DNA from: Symbiodinium natans
Taxonomy: Eukaryota; Sar; Dinophyceae; Suessiales; Symbiodiniaceae
Direction of reading: 5' to 3'
Length of the DNA: 64,000 bases
NCBI GenBank assembly: GCA_905221605.1
Contig: CAJNDS010000734.1
Span: 1 to 64,000 of the forward strand
In this document: positions 30,661-43,500 of the stretch, in pieces
Layout of the letters: every line of letters begins with the position of its first letter
Position numbering within the stretch: position 1 is the stretch's first letter
Notes under the pieces: generated by a model
Seen by the model: only the letters and a program-made list of their open reading frames with translations
Database searches by the model: none
Told to the model about the DNA's origin: nothing
Translations under genes and position numbers: made by a program

Positions 30661-31553
30661 CCACCGCGAACCCATTCAGTGCTGCTATGGGGGAGCCTCA
30701 TGCTTGTTCATGCTTGCTCGCTCGTCAAAGTCCATGTAAAACCTGTTAGCAGGTCTCTGCTTTGTGTTTGCTGCGTCTCTTTTCACTTTTCAGTGTAGTG
30801 CGGTTCTCAATAGACTCGATGATACTCGATGCGAAATGCCGAATGCAAAAATAGCAATTCGAGGAGAGAAACAGGTTGTCTAAAGATTCTCGCACTTCCA
30901 GAACTGCTCGGAGGAGGTGCAGTCCATCGTGCAGTCTCGCTGCTGGCAAGCTTTTGAAGACAAGCTTGCCGGACACAAGTGGCAGGTGTCTCAGAGCCAT
31001 CTGAAGTTTGCTGCCGAATCATGCAAGTTACTAGTGGCCCTGTGCGCGTGTCATGAAGATGGGCTAGTCTCCGATGTTTGGGGTCATTCGGCTTTCGAAG
31101 CATGCGTGAGACCGGTGCATTTTGAATCTTGCGCTGTACCATCCTAGGGCGTGCTGACCTGTGCATGGCTTGCTGCGGGGTGTTGCAGGATGAAGCTGCT
31201 GGGCCACCACAAAACGTTCTTTCCTGAGAGCAATCTTGCATTGCATGCGCGGAGAAAAGAAGCCAATGCCTGACCATGGTGGTTGAAGGCACAAAGCGTT
31301 GGTCCAAACAGAAACTTACGAGAACAGGATGACAAGGCAAGGCTTCAACATACTTGGCCGACTTTTCATGCGGGCACCGAAAAGTAGAGCTTGCACCGCA
31401 GGTTCACAGCAGCCAACGACCAGCGGCTTAGCGCACACTTCCGCACAGCCGGTGGCCTTGGCAGGGTGCGAGAACAGCACTGTTGCAATATGTTGAAATC
31501 TTGAATCTGTTGAAGGGAATTGCCACTGAATTGCTTGCCTAGGCCTTAGAACG

Positions 31554-31718
31554 ATGCGTGAGCTCGTACAAGACGCGGAAGACCAACTTAGCGATGCCGG
31601 TGCTCCTTGCCACACTTGCAACGTACAAGCCTGGTCGTTGATGTGCACAAGTTATCACAAGCTGGTTTGTCCATGGCCCACAAGGACTCCCCAAGCTTCA
31701 GCTAATTTCTACACTTAA
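31554..31718 (+). CDS. Candidate 3' exon with CxxC motif
   Basis: The frame runs from ATG 31554 (MRELVQDAEDQLSDAG) through CHTC to TAA at 31716-31718. Its helical start could continue the coiled-coil segment about 0.9 kb upstream on the same strand. No family recognised. Confidence 0.3.
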   Translation: MRELVQDAEDQLSDAGAPCHTCNVQAWSLMCTSYHKLVCPWPTRTPQASANFYT

Positions 31719-34700
31719 CATGTTCGGCCGTTCTCCATCATCAAGTTTCCTCTTCCAGATTCTTCCCACTCTCCCCTATTCTTCAAGTCCTTGTAGAGTT
31801 CATCAGAGTTCAGATTCGCCTGCCAGGCGTCGGAGTCGGACCTCACGGCAGAGCACAGGCATCACTCGCATTCTCGATGGAACCGCAGTGGCATTGTTTT
31901 GAAGTCTGTACTGTTTAGTTCATGGCAGCTAGTGAGAAGCACCAAGGGAAGTAAACATTTTAATGACATAATTACAAGCTCTGGCCACGCTTTGATGTTG
32001 GATGTTGGCGGCGCTGTGACAAGTTGTGGCTGCGTGGCTGTCCACTTGATGAAATGGTTCCTGCAGCAAATTGTAGCAAGCTCCAAGAGGCATCAGCAGG
32101 CGCAAAGATGCGCAAAGGTCACGAGATGTCACGAGCATAATGGGATATACATGGATATATCAGGTTGCAGGGCTGCAAAACTCAACCCAGGTCTTCAGCA
32201 TATTTGAACGCGGTTCTCTTTTGCATAAGAGAGGCAGCTGGCAGCAAGCGTTCGGGAGATGCTCGATGAGCAGGGACCGGGGCTCGGAAAGTTCGGAAAG
32301 TGCTAGAGGGGGAAAGCATCCGTGTGTGCATTGTGGATGCATGCAGGCATTGGACGCAGAGTAGAGGAAGGAGGAGAAGAGAAACATGCATGAACGATCA
32401 TGAACGCATTCCGGAGCATTCTGGATTCTGGACATTTCTGAAGTTTTGGCTTGTACATCATCCAATAGTTGGCTCCGAAAAGATACACACTGCAGGCCCT
32501 TGTGTCATTCGAGGCACATCCACACCTTGAAGGAACTTTCCATAACTTTCCAGTGTTCCGTAGGCACGCAAGCTCACGTAGCTAGGTTTTGATGGCCCGT
32601 CTTTTCCAGCCTCGAAGAAAAGCTGAAAGATATTTGGAACCTCAAGCGAATGTCACGGTACCAGCGGCTGGCCTGGGCTTTTGGCTGCAGCATGCCTTGC
32701 TGTTGCTCAGTTGTCACAATTTCTTGTATGAATCTAAACTTGAAACTCCTACCATTGGATTGCTGCGGCTCTAGCCTAGGGCCCCCCTCTTTCCATACTG
32801 CGCACCCTGCAGGTTGAGCACCTCAACCCTACGTCAGGTGCTTGTGGTCACTGCGCTCCACCAATACATCCAGGGGTGATGGGAGTTAATCCCACGGGCA
32901 CGTGCGCGCTACTTACGCTTACGCTGGCTTTTGACATCTTTTGTGACATTTGCCACATCCTCGGTGCTCTTTTGTGCGACGGATACGCTTCTGTTGAGGG
33001 GTTTGAATGTCAGGCTCTTGCTGTTGTCTTGCCAGCCACCTGGCTTGTGGTTTTGGTTGCGGTTGTTGCGTTTTTCCAGCCCTCAGCTATCCTCCTCGCC
33101 CGCGTCGTCGCTTCGAGTGTCTATCTGAGCATCGGACAAAACTAATGCAAACCCAATCTTGTGCTGACATTGCATGCCTTCTGTTTTGTTGGTATTTTCC
33201 TCGGAAATCGATAGGGGCCCCACACAAAAAGAATACCCCTAGAATCGAAGAGATGCTGTATCTGTCAGGGTGCTAATCTTCGAAAATCGATGAGGGCCCA
33301 CCAAGCAAGTTGCACAACGTTCGGTGAACACACGGTTTTGTCAGTCGCTCATTTCAGAGAATCCCTGGAGTGTCCATCCCGCAGAGTATCCTTTGGAGAT
33401 CTCTGGAGTCAACCTAGCCGCTAGCCTCATAGAATATTGCAGAGACTTGCAGAGTGCCCACCCGCAGAATAATGGCTCATAATCGCTTGCAGTCAGCCCA
33501 CGGCTTGGCTGTCGACTGTCACGATACAGATGCCTCTTGTAAGGTTGATGAAGAGCATACAGCCCTCCACTCCTGTCGGCTTTTGTCCAGCTCCCATACC
33601 TGCGGACTTCCTGAAGGGGTGGTAGACGTTCAAGGAAAGCCTCTCCAGGCATCTTCCCGGACGAACAAGGTTTTCACCGAGGTGTCAAGCACTACCTGTA
33701 CCGGTGTGCCCTCATGTGCCCTCAGTCTGGGATCCAAGGTCGAGATCTTCAGGCCTGCATCTGAGCAGGATTTGGCAGCAAAAGCAGCACCTTTACCTTT
33801 GAAGCTAGCCGTAGCGGCGATAACGTTGAGGATACCGATGCGCACCGTGGTGCCTTGAGAAGTCCCGATCTGAGCTTCGCTCCTTATGAAAGTCACGCAG
33901 CACCAGGCAATACCGGGCACATGACATCGCACCGAGAGGCCTGGAATCAGTTCTGGACGAAGGTTTCGTGCACATCAAGCAAAAGAACATCGAGCTTTGG
34001 AAGGCATTTTGTCCAATCACCGGCGCAGTTCGTGTTCCTTGACGTCCGGAAGCTGCTGAATTAGATTGAAGCAGCATTTGGAGTCCGCTGAGTTCCCTTC
34101 TATAGATTGCCATGAAACTTCAAAGTTGCTGAACATGTGGTACAAGATGTACAAGATTCATTCCCAGCCTCGAAGCATAGCTGTCGGCCCAAAATTTTAA
34201 AACCTGACTGGACAATCAGGTTGATGCCTTAACACTCTGAGGACACAGCAGAGGATTACCGCTGCAAATCACTTACGCGCAATCCGGGTCGGCAGTGCAG
34301 CAGCCGGTGGTCATGGTCGGAAGCTGTAGAAACAGCATGAAACAACAAGACTAGGAGGCGCAGGGCTTGTTTGTGAGTGAGTGTATTTCTGTGTGCGCAT
34401 CATAGTCATCGTGCGGAAATGTCGCCGCGTGCAAGCATGCCCTTTAGCACGGACCAGCGCGAAGGAGTCGTCGTGATGCGTGCACGTTTGCAATGCGGGG
34501 CTACGATTGCAGACATCAACAATGCATCACACGTGCCCACGGTCCCACACCCACCACAGACACGGAACAGGTCTAGATGGAAGGAAAAAGTTGCTTCCGG
34601 GGTCTGCTGCAAACGCAGCAAAGAACATGTGAAGGTTCAGCATGAAGTTGTTCCCGTTCTCAGAGCGGGATGTGATATGATGTGACATGATGTGGCCATT

Positions 34701-36741
34701 TGTCAAATGATTCGAAGCAGCATTTCATGTTTTCATGATTTGTCATGTTTTCTTGTGCATCTCTCCAACACGCAGCATATCGCTGCATCATGTGCCGCAC
34801 CGGTGAGAGGTCCACTCCGATGAGGCAACGCGTTGTGCATTGAAGGAGAATCAGGCTGCATCGTTCTCAGACCTACGGCGATTCCTGCTTCGCATGTTCT
34901 TTACCATGTATTTGTCGGCGGTGAGCGAACCACCAGGCTGAAAAGAACTGTCGATATTTCTGTTTATTTACTCGGGCCACATCCTTAATGTGCTCGTTTT
35001 GCACAGAGACGCTTTGCGCAGATGGCTCAACAGATTCAGACATGTGGGCATAGCAAAGGTTCCGATGGTGCACAAAGCCAACTCCCGCAAACACCTGCTT
35101 CACTGCCTGTCAAGATCCAGTTCAGCGCCCAGTACATTCAGTCGTGACAGGTTTGTTTTGTTATTTGCTGACACATGGGCACCTGCTGTTTTCCCTGCCA
35201 TCCTTTTCACCTCTCGAGTTGTCTTTTGCTTTGCTAAGCTACTCCTTTCACATCTTCATCGCAAGGTCTGTGATGGAAGACTCTAGTGAATCTAGTGGTG
35301 ACACGGCAAGCGAGTTTTGTGAACTGAATCTCTCCCAAATTTATTCAAGCGCAGAGTTGCTGCACAGCTAAAAAATGAAAGGATTGCGGTCATGATGGCG
35401 TGCTGTTTCTGCAACACGGCTCAGTGCCATTGCATGTGCGCAGTTGCTCCACTCTGTTTGTTTTCGCTTCTCCGAATGTTACGATTGCTCGCTTTGTAGT
35501 TCTGAGTAATGATGCTATTTAGGTTTACCATGCCCATTCTCTTTATTCTGCTGGTCTATAGTTTTTCTTTGTGTGTGTGTGTGTGTCATTGTTGTGCGTT
35601 TAGCATGTTGCTGTTGCTGTTCCTATTTTTGTCAGATATGGTCAGTACTTTAAATACTGCCGTTCGTGCGTTGTTGTTGCTGCCTTTGCCGGTGTATGGC
35701 TTTTCCTGTTGCTAGATCTGTTTAATGTGGTTATCGCTACCCATATGTGTTGTTGGTTTTTCTTCGTTGTTTCCGTGAAAGTTCTGGCGTTGGAAGTTAC
35801 TAAAAGAAACAAAAAAAGATCCAGTGAACAAAGTGAACGACAAAGGCTGAAGATTGTCTTTACTGGGGATTTTTCTTGTAGCCCCAACAGTAGTGACATA
35901 TCCATCAAGCCTGCGGTAATATAACATAAGAAAGACCAACCGCTGAATCTTGACAGGTTCTCTTGTTCTTGAAGCATTCATAATATAAAAAATGGCCTCG
36001 TTTGCTGGAAAGAATGAATGAAGTGATCAAGGAACGCACAATGTGAGCACCAGCAGTCTTTATAATTGTGCACACGAAGACTCTAAATTATTATCAAATT
36101 CCCTGTCATTTCATTAGTCTCAAGATTAAAGAATACAGAGTGCACTAATGATACAAAGTACAGATGAGTTTTGCTCGTGTATGATGTGCGGTTCCGAAAA
36201 GGTTTGCAGATTCGGCAGCTTGTGAAAATTTATCCGTCATCTAATCATTACCAATCCTACGTAGCGCACATTTGGCCGGCGGGTCCTCAGGAAGTGCTCT
36301 TCGCATTTTTTGTCTTTTTTGTCTATGTCTGAGTCCCTTTCGTGTTCGTGCCATACCCACTCCTTCTCCACCTTCCGTTAGCTTTGTATTGCCATTCCCC
36401 GCCTCCGCAAGGTACGGGAACCCGGATGTCGCAAAGCATGCAGAACCAGGTCGGTGCGCTGCTGTTCCAGTTGACCACGCGTCTTTTACACCAGCTTCGA
36501 AGGACCCTGGTAGCCTTGTTGATCACCTCCCACTTGTGGATAAATAAATCATCCAGACTTTGAGATTGAGCTAGTTTCAAAGGGCTTTCCCTGCATTGCA
36601 AACTCTCATCATGTCTATTCTAGCAGAAGCATGAGGATTGCGAGCCATTTGCGCACGCCGCACAAGTGCTTTGAATTACGGTGCAGTAGCCTGATGAGTT
36701 CGGATGTGACGTCGAGTCAAGCTGACCAAGTGCCGCGCCAG

Positions 36742-36874
36742 GTTTTCGAGGATTGGTACAACAAGGACCGATCTCCATTCCCTGCTGGCACGGAAGAAGA
36801 ACACAGCCGAAACGATCTGCAGGACTTGGCCCATGATGCAGCTACTGTATGGACCAACTTCTACCTTTTCCTCG
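36742..36874 (+). CDS. Candidate internal exon, unknown protein
   Basis: The segment starts after GCGCCAG and ends before GTACACC, so both sites are splice-like. It encodes VFEDWYNKDRSPFPAGTEEE and then a helical DLAHDAATVWTNFYLFLG stretch, with clear coding character. The family is not recognised. It lies upstream of the glucan synthase on the same strand and may belong to a gene that ends near 39.15 kb. Confidence 0.35.
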
Positions 36875-37081
36875 GTACACCGATCATAGGCAGGCTCCGA
36901 AGAGCCACCTCGTTTTGTTCTTTGTTCCTTTGTTGCAGCCATGATTTGTTCTTCAGAGCTGATCGGTCCCTTTCCTGCAAGGGATCCTGGTCTTGTGCTT
37001 CATCAGCGGTTGTGGACGCTCGTTCAGGCAGACGACTGAGTCGGACTTTTTTGCCGTACGTTGAAAATTTGTTACACCTAT

Positions 37082-37126
37082 CTCTATATATATATGTATA
37101 TATTTATTTATATTTATTTATATCAG
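37082..37126 (+). repeat. AT-rich microsatellite
   Basis: TATATATG and ATTTATTT units run for about 45 bases in a region that is otherwise balanced in composition. Confidence 0.85.
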
Positions 37127-37768
37127 CGGCCGCTCCCAAACTGTCCGCAGACTTCAACTTAGCCCGGCTTTTGATGGAAAGCGTTAAAACCCACCATCGA
37201 TGCAATAGTACAGCGAAACGCCTTTAAGTCCAGTCCCTGGTTACAGGATTTTTAAGGAGTTTGTTTGACATCTGGGCCCAATCGAGGATGAACAATTGAA
37301 GATCGAAGCTCTTCCAATAAGTCATCAAATCCGTGCAAACTCCGCAGGTCCAGAGAGTTAAAGTCTCAAATGCAGCTGTTGAAGCGGTCTCAAGGACAAC
37401 AGAAGATTCCCGTGAACGTTTTATGCCCTGTAGTTAATCTTGCTCATCGGCAGCTCAGTCATGCTCAGTGGGGAAAATATGCTCGCAGCAGACTGTGCAC
37501 TTTGAACACCAAGTAGGGATTATTTGATTTTGAACGTTCTCGTCAGTTCTCGTCACCAGAAGAGTAGTCTCCTCCATGTGTAGTAACTGTTCTTAATTTG
37601 CTTGTAACGCAAGGCTCTCCGGTGCGCTGTCGCCCCTTCAAAACATCACAACACCATCAAACAACAAACTACAACTTTGTCGGCAAGGCCCCAGCCTCCG
37701 CCGACCTCAATGCCAACTACCTTCTACAGCAATGCGTTTGGACCTCAGTTATCCAGAGATTGAACGGG

Positions 37769-37850
37769 GCAACTGCGCCAACACGTCTTGCGTTGGTGTT
37801 AAGCCAAATTACTGCGCCAACACGACTTGCGTTGAAGGCAAACCAAATTG
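37769..37850 (+). repeat. About 40-bp tandem duplication
   Basis: ACTGCGCCAACACG, then CTTGCGTTG and AAGCCAA-like words occur twice in succession. In one frame this gives NCANTSCVGVKPNY and then CANTTCVEGKPN, a cysteine-containing repeat. The unit is 39-41 bases, so the frame is nearly kept. Confidence 0.6.
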
Positions 37851-39089
37851 GCTTGACATTGGGTACGAAACATCAGTGATTTGCAGGCTCTTCCAGAGCC
37901 TTACAGCAGAATCGCAACAGTGAATCGCATCTCGCAGGGGAAGGAGGAGGGAAGAAGGGAGGGGGGCAAGACTAGGGAAAGGAGGAGGGTGGGGGAAGAG
38001 AAGAGGGGGGGAAAGCCCCGCCCATCGGTCGTTCAATATAGACTGGGAACAAAAACCAAAAAAAGCCCAGAATTGCCCACAGCCCAAACGCTGAACCCTC
38101 AAGCTCATGAATCCTTCACATAGTAAGTGCTGACTCAACTTTGTGGAAAGATCTAGAATCACACTGCATACCTGGCAACATGCTGACCATTGGCATTGGG
38201 GTTCTGAAGCTACGATAGATGTGACAACAGGAGGATTTTGAAGCTGTCAGGGCATGCACCATAACAGGATTTGTCAGCATTGTGCATAATGTATTACGCG
38301 CATCCGCACATGTAGAAAGCCTGGCGAAGCTTAGTCTGTTTCGGGGCTTAGGGTTAAGAACAGCTGTCCAGGGGTCGTTCGGTGCATTGCGGAGCTTAGC
38401 AATTCCCAGCTTGTGAGTTTTCGGTTCCCTCACAGAATCGAGAATGTAGTGCTCTCTGATGCTTTCGGGCTGTGGCTTCACGTGGAGGGGTCCTCATCAT
38501 CGTAAGGGCTTTAGAAGCTTTGCCGTCCTTACAAGATTCCTAGCGGTTTGGGGTTTGGACAGTGACAGGGTTCCCAGAAGGTCCAAGTGGTCCTGAGAGC
38601 ACCAGGGTCAAACATGACTTTTGTGCTTGTGCCTCAGGGCGAGTGACCCAATTCCCAGCAGATGGACAGGAAACAGGAGGTCCGGACGAACTTCCGATGC
38701 CCCCCCAGTGCATCCATCGATTCCAACCGTTTCTTCTGATCTTGCTTGGGACTGGACTTGCAGCTTGATTTGCTATACTATTGCCACGTTATCACATGTT
38801 GCGCAAAATTTACGAAACTCCAATCTGATTTTATCTTTCTGCCACGGCAAGATATTCGTCAGTGATCGTTCTTTTTATTGACATCTGGTTGGGTAGAGTC
38901 TGATGCTCAAAATCATTACTTGTGATTGGGTGTTTTCAAGGATTCCGAAGATAGTGTGAGTGCTCGATGATGAAGTAGAAGACCGCTTCTACAAGAGCCT
39001 GTTTTGAAGCTTTGCGAATTTTTGAGGTTTCGTGAAGTTACACCTTGTATAGTTAAGATCGCATCTTTCTTCTTGCTTGTTCACATCAG

Positions 39090-39151
39090 CTCAAGTGTTG
39101 GCGGAACAACTGAGGCAGTACGTCCCGGACCCTTGGCGCCGGCACAGCTGA
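39090..39151 (+). CDS. Candidate terminal exon of an upstream gene
   Basis: After CACATCAG the frame VLAEQLRQYVPDPWRRHS ends in TGA. A second frame through the same bases is also open and runs further, so the phase is uncertain. If real, it marks the 3' end of a + strand gene about 0.8 kb before the glucan synthase exons. Confidence 0.25.
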
Positions 39152-39934
39152 GTGAGGCGGGTAGCTTGTGCGTAGAGGCTTAGCTTCTTGCAAGATCCGT
39201 TGTAGAAGTGTCCTAATGTGTACAGTGTGTACGGTCCGTGTACTGTCTACGAATTGGCGTCGTGTTGATTCGGATCTTGCAAGTTCGCGCAGAAGATAGC
39301 TGTGCGAAGTGCCTGCCCATTTGGTGTCAAGGTCCCACTCGTGCGCACTGCGACTTTACAGAATCGACACGCCATTCAGCCACCCCAGTGCTGCTCCTCT
39401 TCATCCCCATCCTCACTTTGCACTGCAGAAGGAAAGGTGTACACTTGTACATATTCGGGCGCATCAGCAAGGCGCTGAATTGAAGGCTGCATGCTGGCGG
39501 TGGCGCCACAGTGCCTTCAGTTTGCACACAGGGGGGACTCATGTGAAAGTACTTGTTGCTCATTGTTTGCTGGCTTTTGTAAGACTGTAAGAAGCTGCAA
39601 TTGGAATTGACTCCATATTTTTCTTTGGTAGTCAGCTGAATCGATTTCTCCAAGCCCTATTCGCTGCTCTTGTCAAGGCTGGAAGATTGATCTAAATAGG
39701 ATCCATAGACCGTTCAAGGTGCAGACTGTGTGAACACAGCATCCGGTTCTCTGCAAACGGTAAGGGCTTCAGACGAAGGAAAATGCAGCATCTCAAATAT
39801 GGCCCCGACGCTTTCTAAGTGCAACATCTCACTGCGCGCTGCAAGCGTGTGTATGCATTGAATTCATGTAAAAGACCCACAGTTGTCCGGTTAACTTTGA
39901 GAGCCGTTCGAAGAAGATAACTGCAATCGGTGCA

Positions 39935-40540
39935 ATGTTTGGTGCCATGTTGGCCATGTTGGGAGTCGGAGGTGATGGCTGGCCTGAGGAGCCGGACATG
40001 CCTTTTTCTGCAGATGCCCCGCCGGTGCCAACATATTCGATTTGCCTTACACTCCTGTGGCCGATGCCCGTGTTCATCTTCTGGCTTTTGGACTTTCTTC
40101 TAACTCGCAGGAGACGCACTGTGCGTGAATCAGGCACAGATATCACGGATATGAGCAATGCTGCACAACTGGCACAACTCTTGATTCTGCGGGATGAAAG
40201 TGCGGAAGGGTCCCAGGATGTTCCTTCACAGAATGCCTTTGCGCGAGAAACACGGCCTGGCTTTTTTCCAGTGATGTTGGCATCGCTAGAGCATTCACTT
40301 CCACACCTGGCAAAAGGTCGCGCAACAGCTGGAGGGTTGGGGAAAGTTGTCGATCTCATTGCCAGAAAGCATCCATCCGACATACTGCTGGTTCATCCCA
40401 TGCTGAAAGAGGAGGATGGGAAACTTCAGTATGGGCAGCCTTACGAAGAGCAAATGCCGCTGCGACTGCTGATCGAGGGCGAGCACTACAATGTTCGCGT
40501 GTACAGGTTCGTGCCACCAGATCATCCAAGGATAGCGGAT
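39935..40540 (+). CDS. Glucan synthase exon: TM segment and GT5 N-terminus
   Basis: ATG 39935 may not be the true start, because the frame is open upstream to about 39880 (NFESRSKKITAIGAM). Two hydrophobic stretches (AIGAMFGAMLAMLGVGG and LLWPMPVFIFWLLDFLL) precede RRRR and the catalytic domain. The loop has TAGGLGKVV where typical GT5 enzymes have KxGGLGDV, so the usual Lys is replaced. The donor is uncertain; GTTCAT at 40541 is one choice. Confidence 0.65.
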
Positions 40541-43500
40541 GTTCATGTTGAATTCCTCATGAATCTTGGACTGTTTTAAAGCTGGCTAGCTAAACCGAAC
40601 AATACCGATATGCAGATATGCAGGATTACACATGGCAATAGGATTAGATGAAGTTGGGCGATGCGAGATGTAGGTCACAATGTTTTGCATGCTGCTGTGC
40701 ATCTTGCCGTGCATCTTTTCTTTCTGTGCATCTTCGAGCTCCCTCACGCTGCTTTTTGCCGGCGTAGCTGACATAGCTGAGGCTGTCCCATGAAATTTTT
40801 CAATCCAGGACCTTGGATGGCAACTCAGAAGCGAACAGACAGTCAGACAGTGTCGAAAACGTTTTTGATTTAAACTAGGATGCGAGAGACTGTGAGAGAC
40901 TGCTAGGGTGAATGCTTGCGAACGCCCCTCTACCTGTTCTATTCTGTATGGTCCAGGCATCTATCCAAATCCTTTGTCGCGGAGAGCAGTCCTCAAGTTC
41001 TTCTCATTGTGGAACCAAGCAGTCGGAGCTTTACTGGCTCGACACAAGCCGCGCGTCTTTCATTGCCCAGATTTCCACTCTGCTATTGCACCCTGGTATG
41101 CTTTACCGGAGCATCCAGACTTGAGGATTTTGCTTGTGCTGCACAATGCTGAGTACCAAGGCACGATTAGCACTGACATGATTTTTGGACGCAGGCTCGC
41201 TGCCATAGCATCCCTGTTCAACCTGCCCCCTCAAATGGTGAAGGATCATCTTGTTCTGGACGGACGGTTCAACATGCTCAAGGCAGCTGTTGACTTCGTG
41301 ATGGAGAAGCAAGATGGCCGAGGTGTATGTGCAGTGTCCCACTGGTACGCAGCTGAATGTCATGCGAACTATGGTGTCCTATGGCCCTTGCCAAGCATAC
41401 AAGGCTTGGACAATCCCATGCTCGAGGAAGAGCGAGCTGTTGTGAAGGGAGATATAAATCAAGCAAAAGCTGAAGCGAAACTTCGTATCCAGAGGCGGTT
41501 TGGTCTTGAAGAAAACCCCAACGCTCGTCTTTTCGTGTCATTGGGCCGGCTGGTTCGGCAAAAGGGTGTCGATCTCATCGCGGATGTGGCAGGATGGCTT
41601 TTGTCAGAACACGCAGATTCTCAACTGATTTTAGTGGGTCCCATCGGAGATGGCTTTGGCCACTATGCTGCCAGCAGGCTGCAGCAATTGGACGCGCATG
41701 GGCAGTACCATGGAAGGCTGTATGTCAACATCCAGTTCATGTATCTTGCCAGCATAAGGCAGTATAAAAAGCAGTAAAACCGAGGGCCCCCAAGCATGCG
41801 GTACTGGGGCTTGCAAGGCGAGACCCTGAAGCTTTGAAGGACATGAAGCTCGGTGAGCACCTCATTGCTCTCTTTGCACATGTTGCCACGCAAGAAAGAA
41901 TCGCCTTTTTTTCGAATTGAGGTGCAGACTTCTGCCTCATGCCTTCCCGTGACGAGTCGCTGGCTTAGCAGACAATAGTTGGGAAGGTCGGGCATGTCAC
42001 GCCACCGTCCGCGCATGGCGTCCGCGCATGGCGTCCCTCTTCTGTTTTGACATGGTCTCGCAGCCTCTGTACAGCCGCAGCTAGAAGAACAACTTCCAGG
42101 CCGACCGGCAGGTCTTTTCTGTGTGCCCCTCACACTGATGCAAATGGTAAAGGTGCTTGCGTCGGCCCAGCAATAAGCGGAACGAAAGCAAAGCCAAAGA
42201 GACGGGGCCCCGACCAAACCGTCCACGCCCAGGCCAGGGCAGAAACATTGTGGGGTTCTCTGATGTTCTCTATGCAAAACTGCCGAAACGAATGAACTAG
42301 TCGGGAGGAGCTGTGAGCACCTTCGGCCAGGGCTTGCTTAGGTGTAGCGCCGCCCCTGCACTCTCCCTCCTTTTCCCCCCCGCCCCGCGGCCTGCACCTT
42401 GGCCTCCAAGACATCCTGGTTAGGCTTCCACAACGTAGCCGGCGGTGACTGGAAGGTTACTGCAGTGTTCCACTGCACATACCTTTCCCGATGCTTGTCA
42501 TAGTCGCTCTCTGCGGCTGCCCCAAGCGCGTGCAACTTTCAAGCGCATCTTGCGATCTCAACTGCAAGTGGGGGTCGGAGCGGGGACATCCGGCCGATTA
42601 TGGCTTGCCCGGGGAGTTTTTTGAGGGCACAGCAGAGCTTGCCGTGATTTGCCGCAGAGGGCAAGTTCGGTCCCGGGGTAGGGCCAATAGGGCACGGAGT
42701 CGAACAGCGACGGCTGGCATCTGGCACCCAGAGCAGTCTCTTGAGATAGGAATGTTAGCAGTGCCTTGAAACACCCAAGGCCCTTTGGCTACGTGGACAT
42801 TGAATTCGCTTGGCACGGAGCGCTGTTAGCCGCGCGCCTCAGGTCTCGGTTTCTGTTGCAGTATCGGAATGCGCTGGTTTTTGATGCTGCAGGTAGGCGC
42901 TCAAGCCGGAGGATTGGGCAAGGCACCTGCCTTTCGATTCATACTCACAGCTGCACACTTTCATGAAAAGATTGAGAAGGGCCTGTGGTTGTTGGAGGGT
43001 GAGGCTAGGGTGTAAGGGTGCCCGTAAGGGTGTCAGACCTTGGCAAGTGGACGGGCTGATTAGCGCCTCGCAGTCCCGATGCCAACCTCCTCGGTGTTGA
43101 GTTGCTCTGTGTGTTTTTTTCCTGTTCTGCAGTGGAACTAGGCATAAGCCGCTCTTTCGTTTTGCACAGAGGCTGAAACTTGCTTGTGTGGGCCTTGCAT
43201 TCTTATCCTTCCTTCTTTGGTCCGAATCGGAGGGCCTGTTTTTTTGGTACTTTTTTTTGTTTTGGTACTTTTTTTTTTCCGTGGTCCCCTGGTCTGCTGG
43301 TCCCTGGTCTGTTGGTCTCCCGGTCTGCTGGTCTGCTGGTCGCCTGCTCCCCTGGTCTGCTACCCCCCCGCTTCTTCAAGCCGTGCAAACTTTTTTCAAA
43401 GCAGCTGAACGATTAAAACCCATCAGGCCACTTCTTTTCTCAAAGCATATGAACGATTGAAGCCCATGATGCGAGCATTGTGTTTGCAAATGGGGGGGGC

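Larger units (their letters stand above)
29660..39934. other. Sparse region with scattered exon-like segments
   Basis: Most of these 10 kb show no gene that I can support. Exon-like pieces on the + strand are listed separately (30373-30660, 31554-31718, 36742-36874, 39090-39151). A hydrophobic frame at 32876-33145 might be a small membrane protein. AT-rich sequence lies near 37080-37126. Two short CAGAGAAGCCC-like clusters resembling 3337-3460 occur near 33355-33475. Confidence 0.4.
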